A DNA stretch of 64,000 bases from Gluconacetobacter tumulisoli (GTDB taxonomy: Bacteria > Pseudomonadota > Alphaproteobacteria > Acetobacterales > Acetobacteraceae). The DNA is taken from positions 186,001 to 250,000 of the forward strand of contig NZ_JABEQM010000002.1 in the NCBI RefSeq assembly GCF_014174155.1, read 5' to 3'. Within the stretch, counting starts at the first letter, position 1; every line of letters begins with the position of its first letter. Shown here piece after piece: positions 1 through 10,318 of this stretch. The translations under genes and the position numbers were made by a program. The notes under the pieces were generated by a model. It saw only the letters and a list, made by a program, of their open reading frames with translations. It was not told the DNA's origin and did no database searches.

Positions 1-693
1 GATCAGTTTCAGCGGGCCGGCCGCCTGCGCCAGCAGCTGGGCATGCGCCGCATTGTCCATGCTGATGAACCACCAGGCGGCGGCCTCGATCGTCGGCCCG
101 ACCGTCAGCAACCCGTGATTCTGCAGGATCAGCGCCTTGCGCTGCCCCAGCGTCGCGGCCAGGCGCTCGCCCTCGCTCTCATCCAGCACGACGCCGCCAT
201 ACGGGTCGAACACCACATGGTCCTCGTAGAAGGCGCAGGAATCCTGCGTGATCGGCAGCAGTCCGGTTCCCAGTGCCGAGAACGCCTTGCCGTAGGTCGA
301 ATGGGTATGGGCCGCGGCAACGACATCGGGGCGCGCCCGGTGCAGGGCCGAATGGATCGTGAAGCCGGCCGTGTTGATCGGCCGATCCCCGACCAGGATC
401 GTGCCGTCATGATCGACGAGTTGAAGGTCGGAGACCCTGATTCGCGAGAAATGAACGGCCAGGGGATTGATCCAGTACCGATCCGGAAATTCGGGATCAC
501 GCACGGTGACGTGCCCGGCCAGGCCCTGGTCGAAACCATAGCGCGCGAACAGCCGGAACGTCGCAGCCAGGCGCTGCTTGCGATGCAGCCGCTCCTCTTC
601 GAACGATGCGGCCGGCGGCCGGGGTTCCAGGCAGCGCTCCCGCGCCCGTGTCGAATCCCCTGCCGGCGCAACGGACGGCGCAATGGCATTCAT
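1..693 (-). CDS. Class II aldolase/adducin family protein (3' end outside window)
   Basis: The frame is open for 231 codons from an ATG at 693 and runs off the left edge, so the C-terminus is missing. The visible protein has the class II aldolase fold signature: the metal-binding His pair in HTHSTYGKAFSAL near residues 140-150 and the third His in ILQNHGLLTVG near residue 200. This family catalyses retro-aldol or epimerase reactions on phosphorylated or carboxylated sugars; the substrate cannot be told here. It lies downstream of the LLM monooxygenase on the same strand, with one possible small ORF between, so it may belong to the same catabolic unit. Function beyond the family is unknown. 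Confidence 0.85.
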   Translation of the reverse strand, partial: MNAIAPSVAPAGDSTRARERCLEPRPPAASFEEERLHRKQRLAATFRLFARYGFDQGLAGHVTVRDPEFPDRYWINPLAVHFSRIRVSDLQLVDHDGTILVGDRPINTAGFTIHSALHRARPDVVAAAHTHSTYGKAFSALGTGLLPITQDSCAFYEDHVVFDPYGGVVLDESEGERLAATLGQRKALILQNHGLLTVGPTIEAAAWWFISMDNAAHAQLLAQAAGPLKLI

Positions 694-941
694 GCCGACA
701 GTCCCCTTTCCTCGAAATCAGCAGCCGCATGCGGCATCCAGCGCGGCCCCGCTCCGCAGTCCGGCGGTGGCCGGTCCGGGGCGTCCGTCCGGCTGCGCGA
801 CGGGCAGGTCAGCAGGATATCGGCGCCATCGACGGCCCGGGGCGCCCCCGCCTTCCGGGCGCCGAACGGCGCCGGCACGGGGCGAGGCCAGGCGCCGGGC
901 CGGTTGACGGCGACAAGGGCGCGCGACGCAACGTCCGGCAT
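690..941 (-). CDS. Possible small ORF (83 aa), unknown
   Basis: The ORF begins 10 nt after the LLM monooxygenase stop and its TGA overlaps the aldolase ATG in an ATGA junction, which is the spacing expected of a translated operon gene. Third codon positions are mostly G or C. Against it, the protein is rich in Pro, Arg and Ala, has no recognisable domain and may be chance coding in a GC-rich gap. I do not recognise it and would treat it as tentative. Confidence 0.3.
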   Translation of the reverse strand: MPDVASRALVAVNRPGAWPRPVPAPFGARKAGAPRAVDGADILLTCPSRSRTDAPDRPPPDCGAGPRWMPHAAADFEERGLSA

Positions 942-951
942 GGCCCGGCCC

Positions 952-2043
952 TCAGGCCGCCGCGGTTCGCACGCGGGCCTCCTCCGCCGCGACCAGGGCG
1001 CGCACGCGGGGGATCAGGTCGCGCCCATAGACATGGGCGTCGAGCAGCGGGTCGAAGCCCCGGATCAGGAAGGTGGTGATGCCGATGCGATAATAATCCA
1101 GCAGCGCCTCCGCCACCTGGTCCGGCGTGCCGACCAGCGAGGTCGAATTGCCCCGGGCCCCGGTCAGCGCCGCAAGGCCCGTCCACAGCCGCTTGTCCAG
1201 ACGTGCCCCCCGGTCGGCCGCTTCCAGCAGCCGGCGCGATCCCTCGTTGGGGATCTCGGCGGGGCGGGCGAAGCCGGTCTTTTCCTGCAGCGCCCGGGCG
1301 GTGTCCAGGATCGCGTCGGCCCTGGCCCAGGCCGCGTCCTCGGTCTCGGCCAGGATCGGGCGCAGCGACAGCGAGAAGCGCGGCGTGCGGCCGTGCCGCG
1401 CGGCGGCCGCGCGCACCCGCGCCACCGTCTCGCCGACCTGCTCATAGGTTTCGCCCCACAGCGCATACACGTCGGCATGCTTGCCCGCGACCGCGATCGC
1501 TTCCTCGGACGATCCGCCGAAATAGACCGGAATCCCCGCCTCGCGGTACGGATGGACCAGCGAATGGGCGCCCCGGGCGTCATAGAACCGTCCCGTGTAA
1601 TCGAAGGGAGCCCGGCTGCTCCATTCGGCCCGGACGATATCCAGGTACTCGCTGGTCCGCGCATAGCGCTCGGCCTTGGTGGTATGGTCGCCATCGGCCT
1701 GCAGCTCGACGTCGCTGCCGCCGGTAATCACATGCAGGGCGACCCGCCCGCGCGTCAGGTGATCCAGCGTCGCGAACTGGCGCGCCGCGATGGTGGGGGC
1801 GTTGAAGCCGGGCCGATGGGCGATCAGCAGCCCCAGGTCCCGCGTGACCGACGCCGCATGCTGGGCCAGCAGGATGCTTTCGGGTGAATTCGAATGAAAG
1901 GCGATCAGCGTCCGGTCGAAACCGCCATTCTCATGGATCTTCGCCGAGGCCTCAACATGGTTCAGGTCGATGACCGGGCCGGTGGGCGGGATGGTCTCCG
2001 ACTGGTTGCGGCTGCCGATAAAGCCGATGAATTCCACGGGCAT
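952..2043 (-). CDS. LLM class flavin-dependent monooxygenase (SsuD-like)
   Basis: This 363-residue protein matches the bacterial luciferase-like fold of FMNH2-dependent alkanesulfonate monooxygenases (SsuD and relatives). Visible signatures are the N-terminal MPVEFIGFI strand, the HSNSPESILLAQHAA segment, the GRVALHVITGG loop and the VYFGGSSEEAIAVAGKHADVYALWGE segment. Such enzymes use reduced flavin from a partner reductase to cleave C-S or related bonds. A flavin reductase and a SsuABC-type importer lie just to the right, so the locus probably takes up and desulfurises an organosulfur compound. A GGAG-type ribosome site precedes the ATG. Divergent LysR gene on the right is the likely regulator. 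Confidence 0.85.
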   Translation of the reverse strand: MPVEFIGFIGSRNQSETIPPTGPVIDLNHVEASAKIHENGGFDRTLIAFHSNSPESILLAQHAASVTRDLGLLIAHRPGFNAPTIAARQFATLDHLTRGRVALHVITGGSDVELQADGDHTTKAERYARTSEYLDIVRAEWSSRAPFDYTGRFYDARGAHSLVHPYREAGIPVYFGGSSEEAIAVAGKHADVYALWGETYEQVGETVARVRAAAARHGRTPRFSLSLRPILAETEDAAWARADAILDTARALQEKTGFARPAEIPNEGSRRLLEAADRGARLDKRLWTGLAALTGARGNSTSLVGTPDQVAEALLDYYRIGITTFLIRGFDPLLDAHVYGRDLIPRVRALVAAEEARVRTAAA

Positions 2044-2075
2044 CCCTGGGTCTCCGAACGCTTATTTCACTATTT

Positions 2076-2095
2076 ATTGTGGTATATATCACAAT
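2076..2095. promoter_or_regulatory. Inverted repeat between LLM oxidoreductase and LysR
   Basis: A perfect ATTGTG-N8-CACAAT palindrome lies in the AT-rich divergent intergenic region 33 nt upstream of the monooxygenase ATG. It could be a LysR binding site; its shape (TGTG-N8-CACA) also resembles CRP/FNR-type sites. Which protein binds is not shown by the sequence. Confidence 0.45.
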
Positions 2096-2236
2096 TTAAC
2101 ACTTGCGGTTCCGGGGAAAACAAGACAAAAATAATCATATAACGATTTAGGTTCGTTAATATAAATGTTTCCAGTTCTCATTGGCCGGAGCTCCGCCGTC
2201 GTGTCCCAATCGTCCTCCCCCGGCCTGCCGCAGAGA

Positions 2237-3094
2237 ATGGCCCGGAACGTGCCGACGGAGCTGCTGCGCTCGTTCGTGGCCATCGTCGAGGCCGGGTCCA
2301 TGGCCCAGGCCACGGAAACGATCTTCCTGACCCAGTCGGCCCTCAGCCTGCAGATGAAGCGGCTGGAGGACGTGCTGCAGCAAAAGCTGTTCCGCCGCGA
2401 CGGCCGGCGGCTCCTGCTCAGCGCGGCGGGCGAGGAACTGGTCGCCTATGCCCGCCAGCTGCTCGCCCTGAACGACCGGATCGTCCAGAGCCTGGGCCAG
2501 GACCAGGATCACGACCCCATCACCGTCGGCATGGTCCAGGACTTCGCGGACACGATCCTGCCCGACGTCCTGGGGCGTTTCCGGCTGGAACATCCGCGCG
2601 CCCGGCTGATCGTGCGCGTCGGCGGCTCGGCGGAACTGCTCGAGATGTTCGACCGCGCGCGCCTGGACCTGGTCCTGTGCCTGGGCCAGCACGGCGACAG
2701 GCCCGACGCGACATGGAAGACTGTCGGCGCCGACCGGATGGTCTGGCTGGGCGACCCGGCGAACACCGAGCGCAGCGAACTCCCGCTGGTCCTCCTGGAA
2801 CCGCCCTGCCGCTTTCGCGACGCCGCCCTGCGGGTGCTGGCGCAGGAACGGCGGGACTATCGCATCGTGCTGGAAACCCCGAACCTGCCCGCCATGCGCG
2901 CGGGCGTCCGGGGGGGACTGGGCGTCAGCTGCCGCACCCGGCGCTTCGCCATGGCGGAGGGCCTGCCGATCATCGCCCAGGACGCGCTGCCCGAGGTACC
3001 GGAAATCGAGACCATTCTGGTACGCCGCAACGGATTGCCCGACATCGCGCAGGACCTCGGCGACCTGCTGGCCCAGGCCGCCGAAGGTCATTGA
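2237..3094 (+). CDS. LysR family transcriptional regulator
   Basis: The protein has an N-terminal winged helix-turn-helix of the LysR family (FVAIVEAGSMAQATETIFLTQSALSLQMKRLEDVL) followed by a LysR substrate-binding domain. I place the start at the ATG at 2237, giving 285 residues and putting the HTH at the usual distance from the N-terminus; an in-frame ATG at 2165 would add 24 residues of unlikely sequence. It is divergent from the LLM monooxygenase and codirectional with the redoxin, reductase and ABC genes, so it probably controls one or both units in response to the transported sulfur compound or a downstream metabolite. Confidence 0.88.
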   Translation: MARNVPTELLRSFVAIVEAGSMAQATETIFLTQSALSLQMKRLEDVLQQKLFRRDGRRLLLSAAGEELVAYARQLLALNDRIVQSLGQDQDHDPITVGMVQDFADTILPDVLGRFRLEHPRARLIVRVGGSAELLEMFDRARLDLVLCLGQHGDRPDATWKTVGADRMVWLGDPANTERSELPLVLLEPPCRFRDAALRVLAQERRDYRIVLETPNLPAMRAGVRGGLGVSCRTRRFAMAEGLPIIAQDALPEVPEIETILVRRNGLPDIAQDLGDLLAQAAEGH

Positions 3095-3189
3095 GGAACG
3101 CCAAGGTGATGCTTGAGTGAAACTCCTTGGTCGAAACAGGGACTTCTCTTTCATACTTCGGGCCTCGACCTTCTTCGGGAACGCCCAGC

Positions 3190-3915
3190 ATGAGCAACGA
3201 ACACACGACGACCGGCCCGTCCCTGCGCGCGCGCTTCCAGGCGCTGGACGACGAACGCAGGCGGTCATGGGCGCCGGAGGCTCTGGCCATCAACGTCGGC
3301 CAGCGCGCCCTCCTGGTGCGCGAGCACGGCCGGCAGCCGCATGTCGGCGTGGGCGACGTGCTGCCCGCGGCCACGCTGGCCGGCCTGGACGGGCGACCGG
3401 TGGCCCTCGACGCGCTGGTCGCGGACGGACCGGCCGTCCTGGTCTTCTTCCGCTTCGCGACCTGTCCCGCCTGCAACATCGCGCTGCCCTACTATCGCGA
3501 TACCCTGTGGCCCCGGCTGGCGGAGGCAGGAATTCCGCTGGCCGCCATCTCGCCGCAGCCCGCGGCGTCCCTGTCCGAAATCGCGACGCGCCACGACCTG
3601 CCCTTCCCCGTTCTGTCCGACACCAACCTGGCGCTGTCGCGCGCGCTGGGCCTGACCTACGTCTTCGACACGCCGTCGCGCCAGGCGGCCGAGGCGAAGG
3701 GCGGCACGAGCCAGGCCCTGAACGGCACCGCCGCGTGGGAACTGCCCAAGCCGGCGGTCATCGTGATCGCGCCGGGCCGCGTGGTGCGGTTCGCCGATAT
3801 CTCCCCCGACTGGATGGACCGGACCGACACATCGGCGATCCTGGCCGCCCTCGGCCTGTCCCGCGAGGAGACGGCCCCCCATGTTCCGGAAAAGGAACGG
3901 CACCATGCCGCCTGA
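3190..3915 (+). CDS. Peroxiredoxin-like redoxin (AhpC/TSA superfamily)
   Basis: This 241-residue protein contains a thioredoxin-fold redoxin domain: VGDVLPAATLAGLDG at the front, then VFFRFATCPACNIALPYYRD carrying a CPAC dithiol, and a cis-Pro region KPAVIVIAP. The CPAC motif resembles thioredoxin-like peroxiredoxins (AhpC/TSA, redoxin clan) found near alkanesulfonate genes. It may reduce peroxides made by uncoupled flavin chemistry of the neighbouring monooxygenase and reductase. The ATG at 3190 is chosen because upstream in-frame sequence looks non-coding. Its end overlaps the start of the flavin reductase by 11 nt, indicating translational coupling. Confidence 0.8.
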   Translation: MSNEHTTTGPSLRARFQALDDERRRSWAPEALAINVGQRALLVREHGRQPHVGVGDVLPAATLAGLDGRPVALDALVADGPAVLVFFRFATCPACNIALPYYRDTLWPRLAEAGIPLAAISPQPAASLSEIATRHDLPFPVLSDTNLALSRALGLTYVFDTPSRQAAEAKGGTSQALNGTAAWELPKPAVIVIAPGRVVRFADISPDWMDRTDTSAILAALGLSREETAPHVPEKERHHAA

Positions 3916-4432
3916 CGCCCTGCCGGACCTGCGGCCGCCGCAGGTCGCGCCCGACCTGTTCCGCGACGCGATGAGCCGCCTGGGCGCCCCCGTCACCCTG
4001 GTCACCACCGACGGCCCGGCGGGGCGGCACGGCCTGACGGCCTCGGCCGTGACCAGCGTCAGCGACGCGCCGCCGACGGTGCTGGTCTGCCTGAACCGGA
4101 CCAACCGGTCCCACGAGGCCTTTCTCGGCAACGGCGTGCTGGGTATCAGCCTGCTCGCCGGCGGCCACCAGGACGTCGCGACCAGCTTCGCCAGCAGCCG
4201 GCGCAGCAGCCAGGAGAAATTCGCGACGGGCACATGGCGCACGGACATCACCGGCGCGCCCCTGTTCGATGACGCACTCGCCACGCTCGACTGCACCATC
4301 GCCGCCATCCATGCCGCCGGCAGCCACGACGTCGTGTTCTGCACGGTCGCCGCCATCCGCATCCATCAGGCGGGCGGCCCAGGGCTGGCATGGTTCGACC
4401 GCCGCTTTCACCAGCTTCCGGCGGGGGCATAG
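3905..4432 (+). CDS. Flavin reductase family protein (HpaC/SsuE-like)
   Basis: The 175-residue product has the FMN-binding split-barrel of flavin reductases: FRDAMSRLGAPVTLVTTDG, GLTASAVTSVSDAPPTVLVCLNRTN and NGVLGISLLAGGHQDVATSFA are typical. Proteins of this family reduce free FMN/FAD with NAD(P)H and supply it to a two-component monooxygenase, here most likely the divergent LLM enzyme. Start 3905 is preferred over 3881 because AAGGAA lies 7 nt upstream. The gene overlaps the redoxin. Confidence 0.85.
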   Translation: MPPDALPDLRPPQVAPDLFRDAMSRLGAPVTLVTTDGPAGRHGLTASAVTSVSDAPPTVLVCLNRTNRSHEAFLGNGVLGISLLAGGHQDVATSFASSRRSSQEKFATGTWRTDITGAPLFDDALATLDCTIAAIHAAGSHDVVFCTVAAIRIHQAGGPGLAWFDRRFHQLPAGA

Positions 4433-4540
4433 ATGACGGAAGGCGTTCCTCCCTGAAGAAGGACAAAGAAAACTCCTGATAAATTCAATGAATATCATGC
4501 CGAACGCATTCGATCCCCCTGAACGGATCAAAGTCTTTTT

Positions 4541-4566
4541 GCTTCTTTTCCTTCAGAAAAAGAAGC
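4541..4566. repeat. Hairpin, possible dispersed repeat or terminator
   Basis: GCTTCTTTT and AAAAGAAGC form a perfect 9-bp stem with an 8-nt loop in the gap between the flavin reductase and the ABC genes. No uridine tract follows on either strand, so a classical terminator is uncertain. Similar T/A-rich GCTTCTTTT hairpins are, from memory, repeated in acetic acid bacterial intergenic regions. Confidence 0.4.
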
Positions 4567-4614
4567 GGCCTTCCCCTCCCCCCAATCACTCTCCAGGCCT
4601 GTCAGGGTAACACG

Positions 4615-5676
4615 ATGTCCCACGCTCCCCGCCTCTCCCGCCGCACGGCGCTCGCCTCCGCCGCGGGCCTCGCCCTTCCGCTGATCGGCGCGCGGCGCGG
4701 CGCCGAAGCGGCCGACGACATGGCCGGGATGAACTGCGCGAGCGCGGCCACCGGCGCGATCACGCCGCTGCCCGGCCCGCCCCGCAAGCTGACCATCGCA
4801 TGGAACCAGAATGCGGTCTGCACGGCGGCGGTGCCGGTCGCGAAGGCCAAGGGATTCTTCGCGCAGCACAATCTCGACATCGATTATGTGAATTTCGCCG
4901 GCGCCACCGACCAGCTGCTCGAAGCCATCTCGACCGGCAGGGCCGACGGCGCGCCCGGCATGGCGCTGCGCTGGCTCAAGCCGCTGCAGCAGGGATTCGA
5001 CGTGAAGCTGGTGGCCGGCCTGCATGCGGGCTGCATGTATATGCTCGCCCCGCCCGGGGGCGCCGTCACGCAGCTCTCCGACGTGCGCGGCAAGACGGTG
5101 GGCGTGACCGACATGGGCGGTCCCGACCGGAATTTCTTCGCCATCCGCCTGAAGGAAATCGGCATCGACCCGGAATCCGACGTGCAATGGCGGCAATATC
5201 CCGCCGACCTGCTGCCGCTGGCCCTGCAGCGCGGCGAGGTCCAGGCGATCACCGATGGCGATCCGTACGCCTATCTGCAGAAACGCCAGTTCGGCCTGGT
5301 CGAGATCGACAGCAACATGCGCGGCGACTGGGCACATGTCGCCTGCTGCGTGATCGGACTCCGCGGCGCCCTGATCCGGAACGAGCCCCCGGTCGCCGTC
5401 GCGGTCACGCGCGCCATCCTGGATGCCGGCGCGTGGCTGGCCTGCAACCCCGACGAGGCCGGCCGCATCTTCCAGCCCTACGCGCCCAGGGCGACGGCCG
5501 GGGACATCGCCGCCATGATCCGCGTCGAGGGCCACCACCACCAGACGCGGGCCGGAAATTTCCGTGACGAGATCGCGCTGTACGCGAACGCCCTGAAGGA
5601 TATCGGCGTATTCCGTCCCTCCTTCGACACCGCCCGCTATGCCACGCGCGTCACGCAGGACCTGTTCGCGGCATGA
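4615..5676 (+). CDS. ABC transporter substrate-binding protein (SsuA/TauA/NMT1-like)
   Basis: The protein (353 aa) starts with a twin-arginine type signal, MSHAPRLSRRTALASAAGLALPLIGARRGAEA, so it is probably exported folded to the periplasm. The mature part is an NMT1/THI5-like solute-binding fold: KLTIAWNQNAVCTAAVPVAKAKGFF, then ISTGRADGAPGMALRWLKPL and LSDVRGKTVGVTDMGG. These proteins bind nitrate, taurine, alkanesulfonates or related oxyanion compounds. The stop overlaps the permease start (ATGA). Together with the monooxygenase and reductase the ligand is most likely an organosulfur compound, which is an inference. Confidence 0.85.
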   Translation: MSHAPRLSRRTALASAAGLALPLIGARRGAEAADDMAGMNCASAATGAITPLPGPPRKLTIAWNQNAVCTAAVPVAKAKGFFAQHNLDIDYVNFAGATDQLLEAISTGRADGAPGMALRWLKPLQQGFDVKLVAGLHAGCMYMLAPPGGAVTQLSDVRGKTVGVTDMGGPDRNFFAIRLKEIGIDPESDVQWRQYPADLLPLALQRGEVQAITDGDPYAYLQKRQFGLVEIDSNMRGDWAHVACCVIGLRGALIRNEPPVAVAVTRAILDAGAWLACNPDEAGRIFQPYAPRATAGDIAAMIRVEGHHHQTRAGNFRDEIALYANALKDIGVFRPSFDTARYATRVTQDLFAA

Positions 5677-6683
5677 GCGGCGCCGAGACGACACAGGCGA
5701 TCGGACCTGCCGAGGCAGGGCGGACGCACGCGCCGGCCACGCCGCGTCGCGCGACGCGCGCGCTCCGGCATATTGTCCTGCCATGGGCCGCCGGTCCGGC
5801 ATGGTTCGTCGCGTCCCTGCTCACCTGGCGCGTGCCGGACGCCGACGATTTTCCGGACACGAACGAACTGGCCGCCCTGTTCGCCGGTATCGGCGTGGCG
5901 CTGCTGGCGGCGGCGGCCCTGCGCCGGCTGTCGGCGCGCGCACCGTGGATGATCGCGCTGGGCCTGGGCCTCGCGACCTGGGAAGTCGCGCAGGCCAAGC
6001 TGCTGCTGCTGCCGCGCCCGTTCTTCGGAACGCCGCAGGACCTGCTGGACGTTTTTCTGACCGACTGGAAACGGCTGGGCGACAGCCTGCTGCATTCGCT
6101 GGGCCTGCTGGCGGTGGGCTACACGGTCGGTTCCACGCTGGGCATCGCCACCGGCGTCGGGCTCGGCCGGTCGCGGCACTTCCGCTACTGGGTGCTGCCC
6201 GTCGTCCGCCTGGTCGGCCCGCTGCCGCCGGTGGCCCTGCTGCCGCTGGCCTTCGTGCTGTTCCCCTCCAACTGGCTGGCCAGCGAGGCCCTGATGGCGC
6301 TTGCCTCCGGCTTTCCCGTCACCATCCTGACCTGGTCGGGCGTGGCGGCGGTCGATCCCGCCTATTACGACGTCGCCCGCACCATGGGCGCGCGAAACCG
6401 CTTCCTGGTCCTGCGCGTGGCCCTGCCGGCGGCGTCGCCGCAGATCTTCGTCGGGCTGTTCATGGGGCTGGGCATGTCGTTCGCGATGCTGGTGATCGCC
6501 GAGATGCTGGGCGTGAAATCCGGCCTGGGCTTCTACATGCAATGGGCCCAGGGCTGGGCGGCCTATCCCGACATGTATGCCGCGCTGCTGGTCATGTCGG
6601 CAATGTGCACCGGCCTGATCACCATCCTGTTCCGGGTGCGCGACCGGCTTCTCGGCTGGCAGAAGGACGGGCTGAAATGGTGA
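5673..6683 (+). CDS. ABC transporter permease (SsuC/TauC-like)
   Basis: A 336-residue membrane protein with about seven hydrophobic segments. The BPD_transp_1 domain occupies roughly residues 130-330, with the EAA loop visible as YYDVARTMGARNRFLVLRVALPAASPQIF. The N-terminal 90 residues add two extra membrane segments, as in many SsuC/TauC relatives. It overlaps the binding protein by 4 nt and the ATPase by 7 nt, so the three genes form one importer operon. Confidence 0.88.
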   Translation: MSGAETTQAIGPAEAGRTHAPATPRRATRALRHIVLPWAAGPAWFVASLLTWRVPDADDFPDTNELAALFAGIGVALLAAAALRRLSARAPWMIALGLGLATWEVAQAKLLLLPRPFFGTPQDLLDVFLTDWKRLGDSLLHSLGLLAVGYTVGSTLGIATGVGLGRSRHFRYWVLPVVRLVGPLPPVALLPLAFVLFPSNWLASEALMALASGFPVTILTWSGVAAVDPAYYDVARTMGARNRFLVLRVALPAASPQIFVGLFMGLGMSFAMLVIAEMLGVKSGLGFYMQWAQGWAAYPDMYAALLVMSAMCTGLITILFRVRDRLLGWQKDGLKW

Positions 6684-7462
6684 TCGCCCCGACCGCCCCT
6701 GCGGAACGCGCGGCGCCGCTCGGCATCCGGCTGTGCGGCATCCACCACGGCTATCGGATCGGCGGCGTCTTCACGCCGGTGATCGGGGATGTCAGCCTGG
6801 ACATCGCCCCGGGCGAGTTCGTGGCGTTGCTGGGCCCCTCGGGCTGCGGCAAATCGACCCTGCTGCGCCTGGTCGCGGGGCTGGAACCACCGCATGCCGG
6901 CCAGGTCCTGGCCGACGGCGCGCCCGTCACCGGCCCCGGTCCCGACCGGATCGTGATGTTCCAGGACCCGACGCTGTACCCCTGGCGCACCGTGCGCGCC
7001 AACGTGGCACTCAGCCGGGACATCGCGGGCCGGCGCGACGACGCGGCCGTCGACGCGGCGATCGGAATGGTGGGGCTGAAGGGTTTCGAACGCGCCTGGC
7101 CGCACCAGCTTTCCGGCGGAATGGCGCAACGCGCGGCCCTGGCCCGGGCGCTGGTCAACGACCCGAGGCTGCTGATCCTGGACGAACCACTGGGCAAGCT
7201 GGACAGCCTGACGCGGCTGACGATGCAGACGGAATTGCTGCGCCTGTGGCAGAAGCGCGGCTTCACCGTCATCATGGTCACGCATGACGTCGAGGAAGCG
7301 CTGCTGCTGGCCACCCGCGTGGTGACGTTCAGGCCGCGCCCGGCCGGCGTGATCTCGGACATGTCGATCGACCTGCCCTACCCCCGCCATCGCGACAATC
7401 CGCGCCTGCTCGCCCTGCGCCGGGAAATCCTGGTTCGCCTGGGCCATAGCGAGGACTGGTAA
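6677..7462 (+). CDS. ABC transporter ATP-binding protein (SsuB/TauB-like)
   Basis: The 261-residue ATPase has Walker A GPSGCGKST, a Q-loop at FQDPTLYPWRT, the signature LSGGMAQRAALARAL, Walker B LLILDEP and the switch His in VTHDVEEAL, all intact. It follows SsuB/TauB-type import ATPases in length and order. The start at 6677 overlaps the permease stop; the reading frame is open far upstream but that part is a shadow of the permease. It energises the importer formed with the two preceding genes. Confidence 0.88.
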   Translation: MVIAPTAPAERAAPLGIRLCGIHHGYRIGGVFTPVIGDVSLDIAPGEFVALLGPSGCGKSTLLRLVAGLEPPHAGQVLADGAPVTGPGPDRIVMFQDPTLYPWRTVRANVALSRDIAGRRDDAAVDAAIGMVGLKGFERAWPHQLSGGMAQRAALARALVNDPRLLILDEPLGKLDSLTRLTMQTELLRLWQKRGFTVIMVTHDVEEALLLATRVVTFRPRPAGVISDMSIDLPYPRHRDNPRLLALRREILVRLGHSEDW

Positions 7463-7646
7463 TCGCACCGCCGCCGGTGCGAGAGAAGGACCGGATCACG
7501 GCAGGATCGCCCGACGCAGGCATGCCGCGCCGATCCGCGCTGTGCACGGCCGGGAAATTCCGATGGCCTGTCGTTGGGGGAACCATCAACCTTCATTCGC
7601 CGCCGGTCGGCGATCCCCCGCAAGCCGGTCGGATAACCAAGGCCGG

Positions 7647-8522
7647 TCAGATAATATAATCGGCGGAGGGCAGGCTCTGGTCCATGGTCAGCGACGGCAG
7701 TCCCTCGTGCCGGTCGCCGACCGGGCGCGCCGGGTTGCCCGCGACCGTGGTGAACGGAGCAACCGGCCGGAGCACGATGGAACCGGCCCCGACCCTGGCC
7801 CCTTCGCCGATTTCGATATTGCCCAGGACCTTGGCGCCGGTGCCGATCAGGGCCCCCCGCCGAACCTTCGGATGCCGGTCGCCCGCTTCCCGGCCCGTAC
7901 CGCCCAGGGTCACGTTCTGCAGCAGGGCCACGTCATCCTCGATCACCGCGGTTTCACCCACGACGATGCCCGTGCCATGACCGAACAGAATCCGCTGCCC
8001 CAGCCGCGCCGCGGGATGGATGTCCACCGCGAACAGCTCCGACGCACGGCTCTGGATATAGTGCGCCAGCGGCCGGCGGTTCTCCTGCCACAGCCAGTGC
8101 GCCACGCGATAGGACTGGATGGCCTGGAATCCCTTGAAGAACAGGAACGGCGTCACATGGTCCGTCGCGGCAGGATCGCGCTCGCGAAGGGCGCGCAGAT
8201 CGGCCGCCGCCGCATCGACGGCCCGGGGCCGCGCCCGCTGGAAATCGCGAACGAGCCCAAGGATGGCGGCTTTGCGGATCAGGTCGCCGCCGAGCTTGCG
8301 CGACAGCAGGAACCCCAGCGCCGTCGCGAAATCCGGCTGATCGAGAATGGAGGGGCGGAGAAGATCCTTCAGGATCTCGTCGCGATGTGAAAGCGCCTGC
8401 GCACGCATCGTCTCCCACAGGGTCACCGTCGGGGAGGACGCATGCCGCCCCGCCCGCACGCCTGGCGGCTCCGGTTGCGCCTGATCGAGATAGGCGCGCA
8501 AACTCGTGACCTGTCCAGCCAT
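7647..8522 (-). CDS. cysE: Serine O-acetyltransferase
   Basis: The 291-residue protein carries the SATase N-terminal helical domain and the left-handed beta-helix of hexapeptide repeats. Diagnostic pieces are DIHPAARLGQRILFGHGTGIVVGE, which includes the catalytic His residues, and VTLGGTGREAGDRHPKV. It makes O-acetylserine from serine and acetyl-CoA, the first step of cysteine synthesis. It sits 72 nt downstream of groEL on the same strand, so it may be read from the chaperonin promoter. Placement near the sulfur-uptake locus fits a sulfur assimilation role. The last residues, ADYII, are a typical free C-terminus for binding cysteine synthase. Confidence 0.92.
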   Translation of the reverse strand: MAGQVTSLRAYLDQAQPEPPGVRAGRHASSPTVTLWETMRAQALSHRDEILKDLLRPSILDQPDFATALGFLLSRKLGGDLIRKAAILGLVRDFQRARPRAVDAAAADLRALRERDPAATDHVTPFLFFKGFQAIQSYRVAHWLWQENRRPLAHYIQSRASELFAVDIHPAARLGQRILFGHGTGIVVGETAVIEDDVALLQNVTLGGTGREAGDRHPKVRRGALIGTGAKVLGNIEIGEGARVGAGSIVLRPVAPFTTVAGNPARPVGDRHEGLPSLTMDQSLPSADYII

Positions 8523-8594
8523 GTCTCTTTCCAGCTTCGGTCTCCGACGATGCCGGGGGGATGCGCCGGACAGGCCGTCCCCCCTTCCCCTCGC

Positions 8595-10226
<1,632 letters not shown>

Positions 10227-10318
10227 CTACCCCGATCCTGACGTGAGCCGATCGTGCGACGATGCTCACGAAAACGACAAAAGAAGGAATGCGCGATCGG
10301 ACCTGCCCGATCGCAGCG

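Noticed and set aside
43-1887. Long plus-strand open frame over the aldolase and LLM genes
   Set aside because: It is antisense to two recognised proteins and its translation shows no domain, only Arg/Gly/Pro-rich sequence typical of GC-rich shadows.
4541-4566. Intrinsic terminator for the flavin reductase gene
   Set aside because: The stem is good but no T tract follows on either strand, so it is listed as a hairpin repeat instead.
5639-6676. Upstream extension of the ABC ATPase frame to 607 codons
   Set aside because: The extra part overlaps the permease in another frame and has no similarity to ABC proteins; the ATG at 6677 fits both family and overlap.
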